NCBI RefSeq assembly: GCF_017599345.1
Contig: NZ_JAGFVL010000044.1
Location: 1 to 64,000 of the forward strand
Direction: 5' to 3'
Source of the DNA: Gracilibacillus suaedae
GTDB taxonomy: Bacteria > Bacillota > Bacilli > Bacillales > Amphibacillaceae
Length of the DNA stretch: 64,000 nucleotides
Part shown: positions 18,129 to 27,168 of the stretch, in pieces
Numbering within the stretch: the first letter of the stretch is position 1
Layout of the letters: every line of letters starts with the position of its first letter
Made by a program: the position numbers and the translations under genes
The notes under the pieces: model-generated
Database searches by the model: none
The model's input: only the letters and a program-made list of their open reading frames with translations
What the model was told of the DNA's origin: nothing

Positions 18129-18848
18129 ATGGCGGATGAATTTGGAAGAATAACAAGAAAAGACAGGTTTGAGAAAAAAAGAACAAACACAAAAGCTATT
18201 ACATGGTTAAGTATTGTCGGTGGAGTCTTAGTTGTTGTGATCATTTCACTTATTGTTTTTGGTGGAGATGATCAAGACGCGCCAGTAGCGAATGATGGTG
18301 AAGAAAATAATGATACAGAAGAGATTCAAGATGAGGATCCAGATGAACATACGTTAGCAGAAGACCAGGATGAATTGGAAGTAGAAGAGGAAGAATTGGA
18401 AGTAGAAGAGGTTGAAACAGAAGAAGATGAGAAGGAACAAAATAACGAAAGTGTTCAGCTTAATGAAGTAGAATCAGATGATGAAAATGTAAGTTATGCA
18501 TATGAAGGAAACTGGGAGCCAATTGGAACCGAACAAGAAGAGCCTCATACGACAACATTTGAGGAAGAAACGGTTGACTGGCAGGAAATGATGAAAGCAG
18601 TGGAAGTAGCTACAAGTATTCCGACAGATGAACAGATTACCTGGTGGTTTGGCCGAGCTGGAGATCAGAGGGTAGAAGCAACTGTTTCACCTAGATCAAA
18701 TCAGTCTGAAACTTACCGTGTGACAATGCAATGGGTGGAAGAACAAGGATGGCAACCACTTTTAGTGGAAGAACTAATCGAAAATAAACACAACGACAAC
18801 TCGAATGATGAAGATGAAACAGATCAAGAAACATCAAGTACAGAGTAG
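18129..18848 (+). CDS. yrrS: YrrS family (DUF1510) membrane protein
   Basis: A 239-residue protein with a basic cytoplasmic head, one transmembrane helix (about residues 28-47), a long Glu/Asp-rich linker (about 50-135) and an extracellular DUF1510 domain (EGNWEPIGTEQ, TWWFGRAGDQRVEATVSPR). In B. subtilis yrrS lies downstream of pbpI (sporulation penicillin-binding protein); here pbpI is not adjacent. ATG 18129 follows GGGAGGGC; a TATAAT box is at 18103-18108. The stop is 14 bases before mtnN. Confidence 0.88.
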   Translation: MADEFGRITRKDRFEKKRTNTKAITWLSIVGGVLVVVIISLIVFGGDDQDAPVANDGEENNDTEEIQDEDPDEHTLAEDQDELEVEEEELEVEEVETEEDEKEQNNESVQLNEVESDDENVSYAYEGNWEPIGTEQEEPHTTTFEEETVDWQEMMKAVEVATSIPTDEQITWWFGRAGDQRVEATVSPRSNQSETYRVTMQWVEEQGWQPLLVEELIENKHNDNSNDEDETDQETSSTE

Positions 18849-18862
18849 GAGGAGGACGAAAC

Positions 18863-19561
18863 ATGATTGGTATCATTGGTGCAATGGATGAAGAAGTAGA
18901 ACTACTTAAGGAGAAAATGGACATAACAGAGACGGAGAGAATTGCCAATAGTGACTTCTTTGTCGGTAATTTAGAAGGACAAGACGTAGTATTATTAAAA
19001 TCCGGTATCGGTAAAGTTAATGCTGCGATTGCTACGACTATTTTATTTGAAAGATATCAGCCTGACTATGTGATTAACACTGGATCAGCAGGTGGTTTTC
19101 ATCATGAATTAGAAGTAGGAGATATTGTCATATCGACTGAGGTAGTACATCATGATGTAGATGTAACTGCATTTGACTATAAGTATGGTCAGGTTCCGGG
19201 CTTACCTGCTTTATTTCAAGCAAATCCAATATTAATCGAAAAAGCTATGCTCGCCGCCAAACAATTAGATGGAATAGAAGCAATGAAAGGCTTAATCAGT
19301 ACGGGAGATGCATTTATGCAAGACGAAAAGAAAGTTCAATTCGTTCGTGAAAAATTCCCAGAAATGATTGCAGCGGAAATGGAAGCAGCAGCGATTGCAC
19401 AGGTATGTTATCAGTACTCCCGACCATTTGTTATTATTCGAGCACTATCAGATATAGCGGGGAAAAATTCTTCGGTATCATTTGATTCCTTCCTTGAAAA
19501 AGCAGCGGCAAATGCAGCGAAGATAATTATCGATGTTGTTAGAAATACGAATAAAGCATGA
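18863..19561 (+). CDS. mtnN: 5'-methylthioadenosine/S-adenosylhomocysteine nucleosidase
   Basis: A 232-residue hydrolase that cleaves adenine from methylthioadenosine and S-adenosylhomocysteine, feeding methionine salvage and the activated methyl cycle. The signature IIGAMDEEVELL is at the N-terminus; VINTGSAGGF and ISTGDAFM follow, AAEMEAAAIAQV is the ribose-binding Met-Glu region, and RALSDIAG holds the catalytic Asp. AGGAGGAGG precedes the ATG at 18884's reading frame start (18863). Likely cotranscribed with yrrS. The cysteine-salvage genes that neighbour it in B. subtilis are absent here. Confidence 0.96.
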   Translation: MIGIIGAMDEEVELLKEKMDITETERIANSDFFVGNLEGQDVVLLKSGIGKVNAAIATTILFERYQPDYVINTGSAGGFHHELEVGDIVISTEVVHHDVDVTAFDYKYGQVPGLPALFQANPILIEKAMLAAKQLDGIEAMKGLISTGDAFMQDEKKVQFVREKFPEMIAAEMEAAAIAQVCYQYSRPFVIIRALSDIAGKNSSVSFDSFLEKAAANAAKIIIDVVRNTNKA

Positions 19562-19593
19562 GAAATAGCTGTCGAAACTTCGACAGCTATTTC
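19562..19593. terminator. bidirectional terminator between mtnN and sigK
   Basis: GAAATAGCTGTCG pairs with CGACAGCTATTTC around a 6-nt loop. It overlaps the sigK stop on the minus strand, so it probably serves both convergent genes. Confidence 0.8.
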
Positions 19594-20285
19594 AGTTCAT
19601 TACGGTAATACTCATGAAACACTTTCATCAAAGCTCTTTTTTCAATACGAGACACATAACTGCGCGAGATATTTAACTTTCTGGCAATTTCTCTTTGTGT
19701 TAATTCATCAGTCTTTCCTAATCCAAAACGGTCAATTATCACTTCTTTTTCCCGTTTATCTAACACCCGTAAGTATTTTTGAATCTTTTTTAATTCCATA
19801 TGCAATTGAATTGCTTCCGTAATATCTTCGTTCTCCGCTTCTAAAATATCAATCAGACTGATTTCATTTCCTTCTTTGTCCTGACCAATCGGGTCTTGTA
19901 ATGATACATCTTTTTTCGTCTTTTTCATTGCTCTTAAATGCATGAGAATTTCGTTTTCTATACATCTTGCGGCATATGTGGCTAATTTAGTCCCTTTACC
20001 ACTGGAATAGCTCTCTATGCCTTTTATAAGGCCAATGGTGCCAATCGAAATTAAGTCTTCAGCATCTTCTCCGGTATTTTCAAATTTCTTCACAATATGT
20101 GCTACTAATCTTAAATTGTGTTCAATTAGTTTGTTGCGAGCATTTTCATCGCCTTCCTGCATTTTTTTAATCATTTCCGCCTCTTCATCTGCAGGTAGTG
20201 GTTGTGGAAAGGTATTGTTTTTCACATAGGCAACGAAAAATAAAGCTTCTTTAATAATCGCCAAAATCCCGAACAATATTGACAA
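19587..20285 (-). CDS. sigK: RNA polymerase sigma factor SigK (pro-sigma-K)
   Basis: The late mother-cell sigma factor that drives spore coat and mother-cell lysis genes. The 232-residue product has a hydrophobic pro-sequence (about 19 residues, [19 protein letters not shown]) ahead of [11 protein letters not shown], the point where SpoIVFB is expected to cut. Region 2 ([26 protein letters not shown]) and region 4 ([28 protein letters not shown]) are complete. TTG 20285 is chosen because AGGAGG at 20293-20298 (minus) is seven bases away; the longer ORF to 20360 lacks a site. The gene is intact and uninterrupted, unlike the skin-split B. subtilis gene. Confidence 0.95.
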   Translation of the reverse strand: MSILFGILAIIKEALFFVAYVKNNTFPQPLPADEEAEMIKKMQEGDENARNKLIEHNLRLVAHIVKKFENTGEDAEDLISIGTIGLIKGIESYSSGKGTKLATYAARCIENEILMHLRAMKKTKKDVSLQDPIGQDKEGNEISLIDILEAENEDITEAIQLHMELKKIQKYLRVLDKREKEVIIDRFGLGKTDELTQREIARKLNISRSYVSRIEKRALMKVFHEYYRNELK

Positions 20286-20470
20286 TATGACACCTCCTAG
20301 ACAGACAATAGGTATTCGCCCATATTTCATCCTATGCCGAACGTTTGTCCATTGTGTCATATGGTCAAGTTATAATTTAGTTGTTTTTTTATAATGGAAG
20401 TTTTTTGGCCATCACAAAATCCACATAAAAAGCCTTGTGATCCACAACGGATTACAAGGCTAAAATATGA

Positions 20471-20848
20471 TCATTCATCTTTGAAAGAATCTGCATAAGC
20501 GTCTCTTGTTTTGCCATCATGGGACCATGGCTTTACACCAGTTGTATGGGCTGCTCGACCGATCATATGAGCTGAAACAGGAGCTGTAAGTAAAATGAAA
20601 ATAATACCTAAAATTAATTTACCACTTACAATCCCGTGCTCAACATATAGAAAGATAAACGCACCAATCATAATTCCGGAAATCCCCAAAGTTGCCGCTT
20701 TAGTGGAAGCGTGCAGGCGGGTGTATACATCCGGGAAGCGAATGACACCAATAGAGGCGGATAACACGAAGAATGTTCCGATCACAAGAAACAAGATGAT
20801 AATGATTTGAATGATGAACTCAATCGTCGTCCCTGTCAATGATAACAC
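20471..20848 (-). CDS. mrpG: Na+/H+ antiporter subunit G
   Basis: A 125-residue Mrp complex subunit with three membrane helices (about 10-32, 48-65, 70-92). GVIRFPDVYTRLHASTKAATLG is the family signature. It is the last gene of the mrp operon and overlaps mrpF by 29 bases. The Mrp complex exchanges cytoplasmic Na+ for protons and supports salt and alkali tolerance and sporulation. Subunit G is small and needed for assembly in Bacillus. Confidence 0.95.
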   Translation of the reverse strand: MLSLTGTTIEFIIQIIIILFLVIGTFFVLSASIGVIRFPDVYTRLHASTKAATLGISGIMIGAFIFLYVEHGIVSGKLILGIIFILLTAPVSAHMIGRAAHTTGVKPWSHDGKTRDAYADSFKDE

Positions 20849-21110
20849 CCTTTTCTAAGTATTTTGCTATCGCAATCGTCCCTATGAATAATAAGACGCC
20901 AATTAATAATATAACATCATTTAAACGTGTAGTGACAAGCATAATTGCAACTAGACCAGCCATCCCCATCAAGTTAATCCCTATTGCATCCAATGCGACA
21001 GCTCTGTCTGGGTTAGTAGGTCCCTTGACCACCCGGTATAATAGTAAGGAAATCGATATGGTGATGACAATCATACAAACGAGTGTAACCAGATAGATGA
21101 TATCATTCAT
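20820..21110 (-). CDS. mrpF: Na+/H+ antiporter subunit F
   Basis: A 96-residue three-helix subunit of the Mrp antiporter. The conserved RVVKGPTNPDRAVALDAIG between the first and second helices is diagnostic. It overlaps mrpE by four bases (ATGA) and mrpG by 29, so translation is coupled. Besides its antiport role, B. subtilis MrpF has been linked to bile-salt (cholate) efflux. Confidence 0.95.
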   Translation of the reverse strand: MNDIIYLVTLVCMIVITISISLLLYRVVKGPTNPDRAVALDAIGINLMGMAGLVAIMLVTTRLNDVILLIGVLLFIGTIAIAKYLEKGVIIDRDDD

Positions 21111-21583
21111 CTCGTCACCTCCATAATCGCGTTTTCAAATGTTGTTTTAATTGCTTCAATTGCTGTTTCATTATCATCAATATCCATTGCATGAATATAG
21201 ATGGTATCATTATTTTCTGAAACAGCTACTGAAAGTGTACCTGGAGTAAGTGAAATTAATGATGTTAACATCGTGATTTCCCAGTTGCTTTTTAAATCAG
21301 TAGGTAAAGCGAAAATACCAGGCTTATAATCTTTATTTGGCTTGTATACCCATTTTACTATGTCAATATTAGATATCAATAGCTCTTTTATAAAAAGGAA
21401 CACCAGTTTAATCATTTTCCAGACGCGTTCCAAGTAGAACGCATCTGGAATAAACCTTCTTAACATAAATAACAGTAATGCCCCAATTATATACCCAGTC
21501 AGGAATGATACAAATGTATATGTCTCGCCCAAAAACATCCACATGATCGCGATAACTAAATTTAAGATTATTTGAAGAGGCAT
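21107..21583 (-). CDS. mrpE: Na+/H+ antiporter subunit E
   Basis: A 158-residue subunit with two N-terminal membrane helices and a cytoplasmic beta domain (LTSLISLTPGTLSVAVSENNDTIYIHAMD). Length matches the family. It starts six bases after mrpD ends. MrpE is not related to the quinone oxidoreductase subunits and is required for antiport in Bacillus. Confidence 0.95.
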   Translation of the reverse strand: MPLQIILNLVIAIMWMFLGETYTFVSFLTGYIIGALLLFMLRRFIPDAFYLERVWKMIKLVFLFIKELLISNIDIVKWVYKPNKDYKPGIFALPTDLKSNWEITMLTSLISLTPGTLSVAVSENNDTIYIHAMDIDDNETAIEAIKTTFENAIMEVTR

Positions 21584-21589
21584 AGTGAT

Positions 21590-23074
21590 TTACTCCTTTA
21601 AAATAGATTCAATATAGTTTTCTGGATTCATCAAGTAGTCCCCAATCGATTCTATACTTGGGTAGAACCATTCTGCACCAACTCCGAGTAGTACCGAGAA
21701 AAAGAGCAGAAATGCTACAGGCATAATAAATCCTCTTGCTGCGTTTCTATTAGGGGTAATCGATTCGTCTTTCTCTCCCCAAAATCCACGAATAAAGATT
21801 CGTATCACAGATAGCAAAATCAGCAGGCTTGACCCTAGACCAATAATTGCAATGATGATTCTATCAGCTTCCATTGCACCTTGTAATAATACAAGTTTTC
21901 CTACAAATCCACTAAAAGGTGGGATTCCTGCTAGTACAAAGGCGGAAATAAAGAACATCCAACCAAGCAATGGGTAATGATGGATTAATCCCCGTATTTT
22001 TCTTAAATCACTGGTGCCAGCAAGGTATGCAACAGCCCCAACCAATAAAAATAAGGCTGCTTTAATGATCATATCATGGACTAAATAATATACGGTCCCA
22101 CTAAATCCAGTACTGTTATATACTCCGATACCGATGAGCATAAACCCGACAGCAGGTATGATATTGTAGGCAACAACGAGCTTAATATTATTGGTAGATA
22201 ATGCCCCAATCGAACCAAAAATTAAGGTGAGGGCAGCAATCCAAATAAAGAATTCGTGTGTTACGTCACGCTCATGGACAAATATTAATGAAAACACACG
22301 TAGAAGTGAATAAATCCCAACCTTAGTTAAAAGAGCACCAAAAAGGGCAGAGATTACTGGATTCGGTGCGATATAGGGTTTTGGTAACCAATAATAAAGC
22401 GGGAACAGAGCAGCCTTTGTACCAAATACAAAGAATAATAAGATACCAATCGTAGTCAGAATACCAGTCTGTTCTACTTCTCCAACACGCTCTGCTATTT
22501 GAGCCATATTAACTGTTCCGACAACGGAATATAAGAATGCTATCGTTGTAACAAACAGCATCGATGAAAAAAGATTGATCAACACATATTTCATTGATTC
22601 CCGTAACTGTACTTTTTCCCCACCTAATACAATCAAACCGTAGGAAGCCATTAATAACACTTCAAAGAACACGAATAGGTTAAATAAATCTCCTGTAATA
22701 AACGCACCAGATACACCGGAAATTAATAGGAAGTAAAACGTATAGAAATAAAATTCTTCCTGTTTTTGACTAAGTGATTTAGGTGCATAGAAGATACATG
22801 CAATTGCGACAATATTAGTAGTTAATACTAGTGTCATGGATAACATATCTGCGACTAAAACAATCCCAAATGGTGCCATCCAATCCCCAGATTCTAATAC
22901 AACAGATCCGTTCTGATGAACATAAAATAAAATATACGCAACTACACCCGTATTGATTAATGTAAGTACTTGAGCATATACACGCACTAATTTTAACTTT
23001 TTATGAAAGAGTGCGGCAAGTACACCAACAATCAACGGTATGACAATTGGTAAAGCTGCTAAGTTACTAATCAT
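21590..23074 (-). CDS. mrpD: Na+/H+ antiporter subunit D
   Basis: A 494-residue, about 14-helix antiporter-like subunit homologous to NuoM/N of complex I. SGVSGAFITGDLFNLFVFFEV holds the conserved membrane glutamate region. GTKAALFPLYYWLPKPY carries the key lysine helix, and PPFSGFVGKLVLL is the late conserved motif. It overlaps mrpC by eight bases. Together with MrpA it carries the proton path. Confidence 0.96.
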   Translation of the reverse strand: MISNLAALPIVIPLIVGVLAALFHKKLKLVRVYAQVLTLINTGVVAYILFYVHQNGSVVLESGDWMAPFGIVLVADMLSMTLVLTTNIVAIACIFYAPKSLSQKQEEFYFYTFYFLLISGVSGAFITGDLFNLFVFFEVLLMASYGLIVLGGEKVQLRESMKYVLINLFSSMLFVTTIAFLYSVVGTVNMAQIAERVGEVEQTGILTTIGILLFFVFGTKAALFPLYYWLPKPYIAPNPVISALFGALLTKVGIYSLLRVFSLIFVHERDVTHEFFIWIAALTLIFGSIGALSTNNIKLVVAYNIIPAVGFMLIGIGVYNSTGFSGTVYYLVHDMIIKAALFLLVGAVAYLAGTSDLRKIRGLIHHYPLLGWMFFISAFVLAGIPPFSGFVGKLVLLQGAMEADRIIIAIIGLGSSLLILLSVIRIFIRGFWGEKDESITPNRNAARGFIMPVAFLLFFSVLLGVGAEWFYPSIESIGDYLMNPENYIESILKE

Positions 23075-23405
23075 TTTCGTTACCCCTCAATTTTTCCATA
23101 TTGTCTGTTCCATTCTCTTTAGATGCCCGGTATGCAAGTACTAATAAAAGACTTGTTACACCAAAACTGATAACAATAGAAGTCAGGATCAGTGCTTGTG
23201 GCAATGGATCTGTGTAAAGCTCGATGTTATCTTCAAGAATAGGGGGAGCACCAGTCTTTAGTTCTCCCATCGTTAAGATAAATAAGTGTGCACCGTGTGA
23301 AATTAGTGCAGTCCCTATAATTATTCGAAGCATTTGTTTCTGTAGCAAGTTATAAACACCTGTTGTAAACAATACGCCTGCAAGAATCGACATGATAATT
23401 TCCAT
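23067..23405 (-). CDS. mrpC: Na+/H+ antiporter subunit C
   Basis: A 112-residue three-helix subunit related to NuoK. NLLQKQMLRIIIGTALISHG and DPLPQALILTSIVISFG are family signatures. Its ATG is the base right after the mrpA stop codon, and its AAGGAGG ribosome binding site lies within the last mrpA codons. There is no space for mrpB, which normally sits between mrpA and mrpC. Confidence 0.95.
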   Translation of the reverse strand: MEIIMSILAGVLFTTGVYNLLQKQMLRIIIGTALISHGAHLFILTMGELKTGAPPILEDNIELYTDPLPQALILTSIVISFGVTSLLLVLAYRASKENGTDNMEKLRGNEND

Positions 23406-25742
23406 TTATTCTGCCTCCTTCTTGTTGCGCAATTTAATTAAACCGTAAATGGCAAAGGCAGCAATACCTAGTACGACAATTTCAAATAAGGTATCAATGC
23501 CACGCATATCGACTAAGATAACGTTGACGACGTTATCGCCACCTCCAAGTTTATAAGAGGTTTCTAAGAAATAATCTGAAATTTTATCAAATAACTTTGT
23601 ACTATGAGCAGAGATTGCTACTACTGTCATCAATGTACCGAAAGCTACAGAGATAACAATATTGATCCATTTTTGTGAAGTTTTTTCTGTTCGTTCACGT
23701 AAATTCGGTAGATGATAGAAACATAACAGGAACAACGCTACAGTAATGGTTTCTACCACTAATTGTGTTAACGCCAGGTCTGGTGCCCGGTATATAACAA
23801 ATAATAAGGCTAAACCGTATCCGACAACACCTAATATTAGAATCGCTGCAATTTTGTTTCTTGTAAAGATCGTACAAATGGCAGCAACAGCCATTGTTAA
23901 GGCGATTAATACTTCATGTACTGTGATTTCAGCAAGTCCAGATGTATCGAATGCAAATCCATCTGTAATCCATAGCACACTGAAGCTGCACACTAAAATA
24001 GCAATTAGAATTAGTGCCATATATAGACGCAGTGAACCGGTCATATACATATTGGTAATTTTAGCAGATGCCTTCTCAGACTGATCTACTAAAAAATCAT
24101 AGACTTTGTTGAAGCTTAGTTTTCCTGGAAAGAAGCTGTAAATGCTATTCCAAGATTTTCTAGTGAAAGCAAGCACTACTCCAACACCTACTACAATTAA
24201 TGACATGTAAAGTGGTGGAATCCAACCATGCCAGAACTGAATATGTTTTGCTTCCATTGGCTGACCATAAATCGCTTCTGCGGTATGAGCTAGAAAAGAG
24301 CTATTTACCGAGTTAGGGAAAAGACCAATAATAATAACGCCTAACACTAAGATAATTGGCGAGATAAGCATTCCAAAAGGTGCTTCGTGTGGTTTCTTTT
24401 TAAGCTGATCTAACTTCTGTTCACCTGTAAAAGTACCGAAAACAAGATACATCGAATAAACAAATGTAAAAATACTTCCGAATACAGCTAAGTATGGAAT
24501 GGCTTGTGCCAAGATATTTGCAAAAGGTATTGATGATTCATGGATCTCTAATGTTGCTTCAAAAAACTTCTCTTTACTATAAAACCCGTTTAAGAATGGT
24601 AATGGGACACCTGCCATAGAAAAAGTACCAAAAAATGCAAGTGTGGCTGATATTGGCATTAAAGTAGCCAATCCACCTAAACGGCGGATATCACGAGTAC
24701 CTGTTTCATGATCGACGATACCTGCAATCATAAATAAGCTACCTTTAAATGTAGCGTGGTTTAAAATATGGAATACAGCAGCAAATATTGCTACACTCGT
24801 GCCGAATCCAAGCATCGACATAATCATACCCAACTGACTGATCGTAGAAAAAGCAAGTATTCCCTTTAAATCTGTTTGACGAACAGCCATATATGAACCC
24901 CAGACAAGCGTCAGGATTCCGATTCCACTGACAAATATGAAAAACCAATCACTTCCTGAAAAGATTGGTGTAAACCGAGCAACAAGGAATATCCCTGCCT
25001 TAACCATTGTAGCAGAGTGTAAATACGCACTTACTGGAGTAGGTGCTTCCATTGCATCTGGTAACCAAATGTGAAAAGGGAACTGAGCTGACTTTGTAAA
25101 AGCCCCTAATAAAACAAGTGCTAAAATTAAGCCAAAATATTCACTGGATAGAATTACATCTGCTTGTTCCATCATTGCTTGAATACTTGTTGTTTCGGTT
25201 ATAATAGATAACAGGATAAAACCACCAAGCATACTTAAACCACCAAAAACGGTAATAAGCATGGATTTCAAGGCACCATATCGAGATCCTTCTTTATAAT
25301 TCCAATAACCGATTAACAGGAATGATGAAATCGAAGTAAGTTCCCAAAATGAGTAGAGAACAAATACGTTATCTGATAGGACAACCCCAAACATGGCTGT
25401 CATAAAAATAAGGAGATAAACGTAAAATTGATCCAATCTTTCTGATTTGTGCAAATAAAAAATGGAATAAAATGTGACTAATGTTCCAATCCCGCTAATC
25501 AATAAGACGAACAATAAACTTAACCCATCTAGATAAAAATCTAATCCAATATTGAGAGACGGGATCCAGTTGTACGATTGACTAATTGGTGAAAAATCAT
25601 TCCCTACGTGTGGAATGAAATAAATAAATACTGATAATGGAGCTAAAAGGACAAAATAGCCAGTATGTATTTTTTCCTTCCATTTGCTAAAGAATGGGAT
25701 AAAAATCGCCAGTAAAACTGGCAAGAATACTGCAAATAACAT
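23406..25742 (-). CDS. mrpA: Na+/H+ antiporter subunit A
   Basis: The large subunit, 778 residues, homologous to NuoL. The N-terminal antiporter core has SGAF-type motifs (FVLYSFWELTSISSFLLIGYW, TKSAQFPFHIWLPDAMEAPT, AGVPLPFLNGFYSKE). A C-terminal MbhD-like region (IYRAPDLALTQLVVETITVA) and a domain ending GGGDNVVNVILVDMRGIDTLFE follow. Length is about that of B. subtilis MrpA, so mrpB is not fused on. It is the first gene of a six-gene minus-strand operon A-C-D-E-F-G. GGGGGATC precedes ATG 25742. Confidence 0.96.
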   Translation of the reverse strand: MLFAVFLPVLLAIFIPFFSKWKEKIHTGYFVLLAPLSVFIYFIPHVGNDFSPISQSYNWIPSLNIGLDFYLDGLSLLFVLLISGIGTLVTFYSIFYLHKSERLDQFYVYLLIFMTAMFGVVLSDNVFVLYSFWELTSISSFLLIGYWNYKEGSRYGALKSMLITVFGGLSMLGGFILLSIITETTSIQAMMEQADVILSSEYFGLILALVLLGAFTKSAQFPFHIWLPDAMEAPTPVSAYLHSATMVKAGIFLVARFTPIFSGSDWFFIFVSGIGILTLVWGSYMAVRQTDLKGILAFSTISQLGMIMSMLGFGTSVAIFAAVFHILNHATFKGSLFMIAGIVDHETGTRDIRRLGGLATLMPISATLAFFGTFSMAGVPLPFLNGFYSKEKFFEATLEIHESSIPFANILAQAIPYLAVFGSIFTFVYSMYLVFGTFTGEQKLDQLKKKPHEAPFGMLISPIILVLGVIIIGLFPNSVNSSFLAHTAEAIYGQPMEAKHIQFWHGWIPPLYMSLIVVGVGVVLAFTRKSWNSIYSFFPGKLSFNKVYDFLVDQSEKASAKITNMYMTGSLRLYMALILIAILVCSFSVLWITDGFAFDTSGLAEITVHEVLIALTMAVAAICTIFTRNKIAAILILGVVGYGLALLFVIYRAPDLALTQLVVETITVALFLLCFYHLPNLRERTEKTSQKWINIVISVAFGTLMTVVAISAHSTKLFDKISDYFLETSYKLGGGDNVVNVILVDMRGIDTLFEIVVLGIAAFAIYGLIKLRNKKEAE

Positions 25743-26080
25743 CTAATGATGATCCCCCTTATGTAAATTTATCACGGACCTAACTGTCCGTAATCCACCA
25801 TTCAAGCAGGTATGTCTATGAAATTAAGTGGAGAATAACCGGTAGCTAACCTTTTTGAAAAGCTTTGCTAGCCATCAATGGAGGGCAAAATTCCGCTAAT
25901 GGAAGCATCACTTTATCAATATATAAGTTAATTTTGATGGTATCCTATTATATTTTAATCTAAAAATATCAAAGAATACAAGAGAGGAGTTCTTCTCATC
26001 GGTGTTGATAAAGTATTTTTGACGAGAAATATCCTATTTATATTATACCGAAAAAATTTTTTTCTACTAAGGGGATTGAG
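25743..26080. other. region between mrpA and sda
   Basis: Non-coding as far as I can see. It should hold the mrp promoter on the minus strand; a TATAAT-like box is present but without a well-spaced -35. A short hairpin ACGGAC/GTCCGT lies at 25773-25790. Confidence 0.45.
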
Positions 26081-26118
26081 AAATAAAAAAACACTTAGTC
26101 GGAAATACCGCCTAAGTG
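26081..26118 (-). terminator. intrinsic terminator of sda
   Basis: On the minus strand CACTTAG (26112-26118) pairs with CTAAGTG (26092-26098), followed by a T run opposite 26081-26091. Confidence 0.85.
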
Positions 26119-26133
26119 AGAATCCATTCTTAT

Positions 26134-26274
26134 TTAATTCGGGAATTCGAGATAGTCCATTAAGGAACGACGTCTCATCTCTTCTTCCATTAACTGTATA
26201 AATTCATAACTGAGTCTTAGTTCTGTAGCTTTTTTATAGGATTCAATTAGCAATTCATCCGATAAGTTTTCCAA
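26134..26274 (-). CDS. sda: sporulation checkpoint histidine kinase inhibitor Sda
   Basis: A 46-residue protein, [20 protein letters not shown] followed by a second helix [15 protein letters not shown]. It is colinear with B. subtilis Sda, which binds the dimerisation domain of KinA/KinB and blocks Spo0A activation when replication is disturbed. Length is the same as B. subtilis Sda. The start is TTG 26274, with GGAGGG seven bases upstream on the minus strand. A terminator follows, and a cluster of DnaA-box-like sites lies upstream, fitting the known direct DnaA control of sda. Confidence 0.92.
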   Translation of the reverse strand: MENLSDELLIESYKKATELRLSYEFIQLMEEEMRRRSLMDYLEFPN

Positions 26275-26312
26275 GGCTTGTCCCTCCAATAGATAGGATG
26301 TCTGCTACATGT

Positions 26313-26337
26313 TATAGTTAATGTAGCATGAAATAGG
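26313..26337. repeat. inverted repeat in the sda upstream region
   Basis: GCTACAT and ATGTAGC flank a 10-nt spacer, 40-60 bases before the sda start. It could be an operator or an mRNA hairpin. Confidence 0.45.
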
Positions 26338-26356
26338 AAAACGGACAACTGTTAAC

Positions 26357-26456
26357 TTATCTACATCAACCTGTTTATAAGTTGTGTATAAATAGTGAGG
26401 AAATCTTCTGGAACTTGATAGGATAAGTGTGGATGATGTGAACAAAGTTATCCACA
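26357..26456. promoter_or_regulatory. DnaA-box cluster upstream of sda
   Basis: A perfect box TTATCCACA is at 26448-26456. Three one-mismatch sites are TTATCTACA (26357-26365), TGTGTATAA (26383-26391, reverse orientation) and TGTGGATGA (26428-26436, reverse). Direct control of sda by DnaA is established in B. subtilis; these sites suggest it is conserved. Confidence 0.7.
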
Positions 26457-26649
26457 AGAAAAACTTTTGTAAGAAAATGTCGAACGATTTTACGAATACA
26501 GTTCAATTTTCCTATAATTATAAGGCATTTTGTCATAATATATGATATACTTTCGACTTTGTAGGAGATATCTTTGAACATAATTAGAAAATTGTTTATG
26601 ATAGGAAAAGATATGAATATTCTGAAGAAAATAGTAGAGGTGGACCTAA

Positions 26650-27168
26650 TTGCTGAAAAAATTTTTACCAAATGAACATGTGCAACGTGTTTTAGATATA
26701 ACCCCAGCGAAACTTCGTGATATGGGAATTAAAGGTGTGATCACAGATTTAGATAATACATTAGTTGCATGGAATGTGAAAGATGCAACACCTGAAGTAA
26801 TTGAGTGGTTTAAAGAGATGAAGGAAAACGATATAAAAGTAACGATTATTTCTAACAATGATGAAGAGCGAGTCAGTGTATTCTCAGAGCCGTTAGAAGC
26901 ACCATATGTATATAGTGCGAGAAAACCGCTCGTCCGTGCATTTAATCGGACGGCCAAGCAAATGGGATTACCTAAAGAAGAAATTGTCGTAATCGGAGAT
27001 CAGCTTTTGACCGATGTTCTAGGAGGAAATTTTGCAGGTTATCACACGATATTAGTAGTACCGATTGTCGAGACGGACGGAAAGATAACTAGATTTAACC
27101 GAATGATTGAACGTCGAATATTAAACTGGATGCGTAGAAAAGGCATGATCACGTGGGAGGAAAAATGA
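26650..27168 (+). CDS. yqeG: YqeG family HAD-IIIA phosphatase
   Basis: A 172-residue HAD-superfamily phosphatase. GVITDLDNTLVAW holds the nucleophile DxD; IISNNDEERV is motif II and VVIGDQLLTDVLGG the metal-binding acidic motif. The family acts on phosphatidylglycerophosphate or related phosphates in some lineages; the Bacillus substrate is not settled. TTG 26650 follows AGAGGTGG at good spacing. It is the first gene of the conserved yqeG-yqeM operon and overlaps yqeH. Confidence 0.92.
   Translation: MLKKFLPNEHVQRVLDITPAKLRDMGIKGVITDLDNTLVAWNVKDATPEVIEWFKEMKENDIKVTIISNNDEERVSVFSEPLEAPYVYSARKPLVRAFNRTAKQMGLPKEEIVVIGDQLLTDVLGGNFAGYHTILVVPIVETDGKITRFNRMIERRILNWMRRKGMITWEEK

Noticed and set aside
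26019-26201. 60-codon plus-strand ORF
   Set aside because: Antisense to sda and its terminator.
26340-26460. DnaA boxes as a replication origin
   Set aside because: No dnaA/dnaN, no DnaA-trio or long AT-rich unwinding element; the sda regulatory role explains them better.
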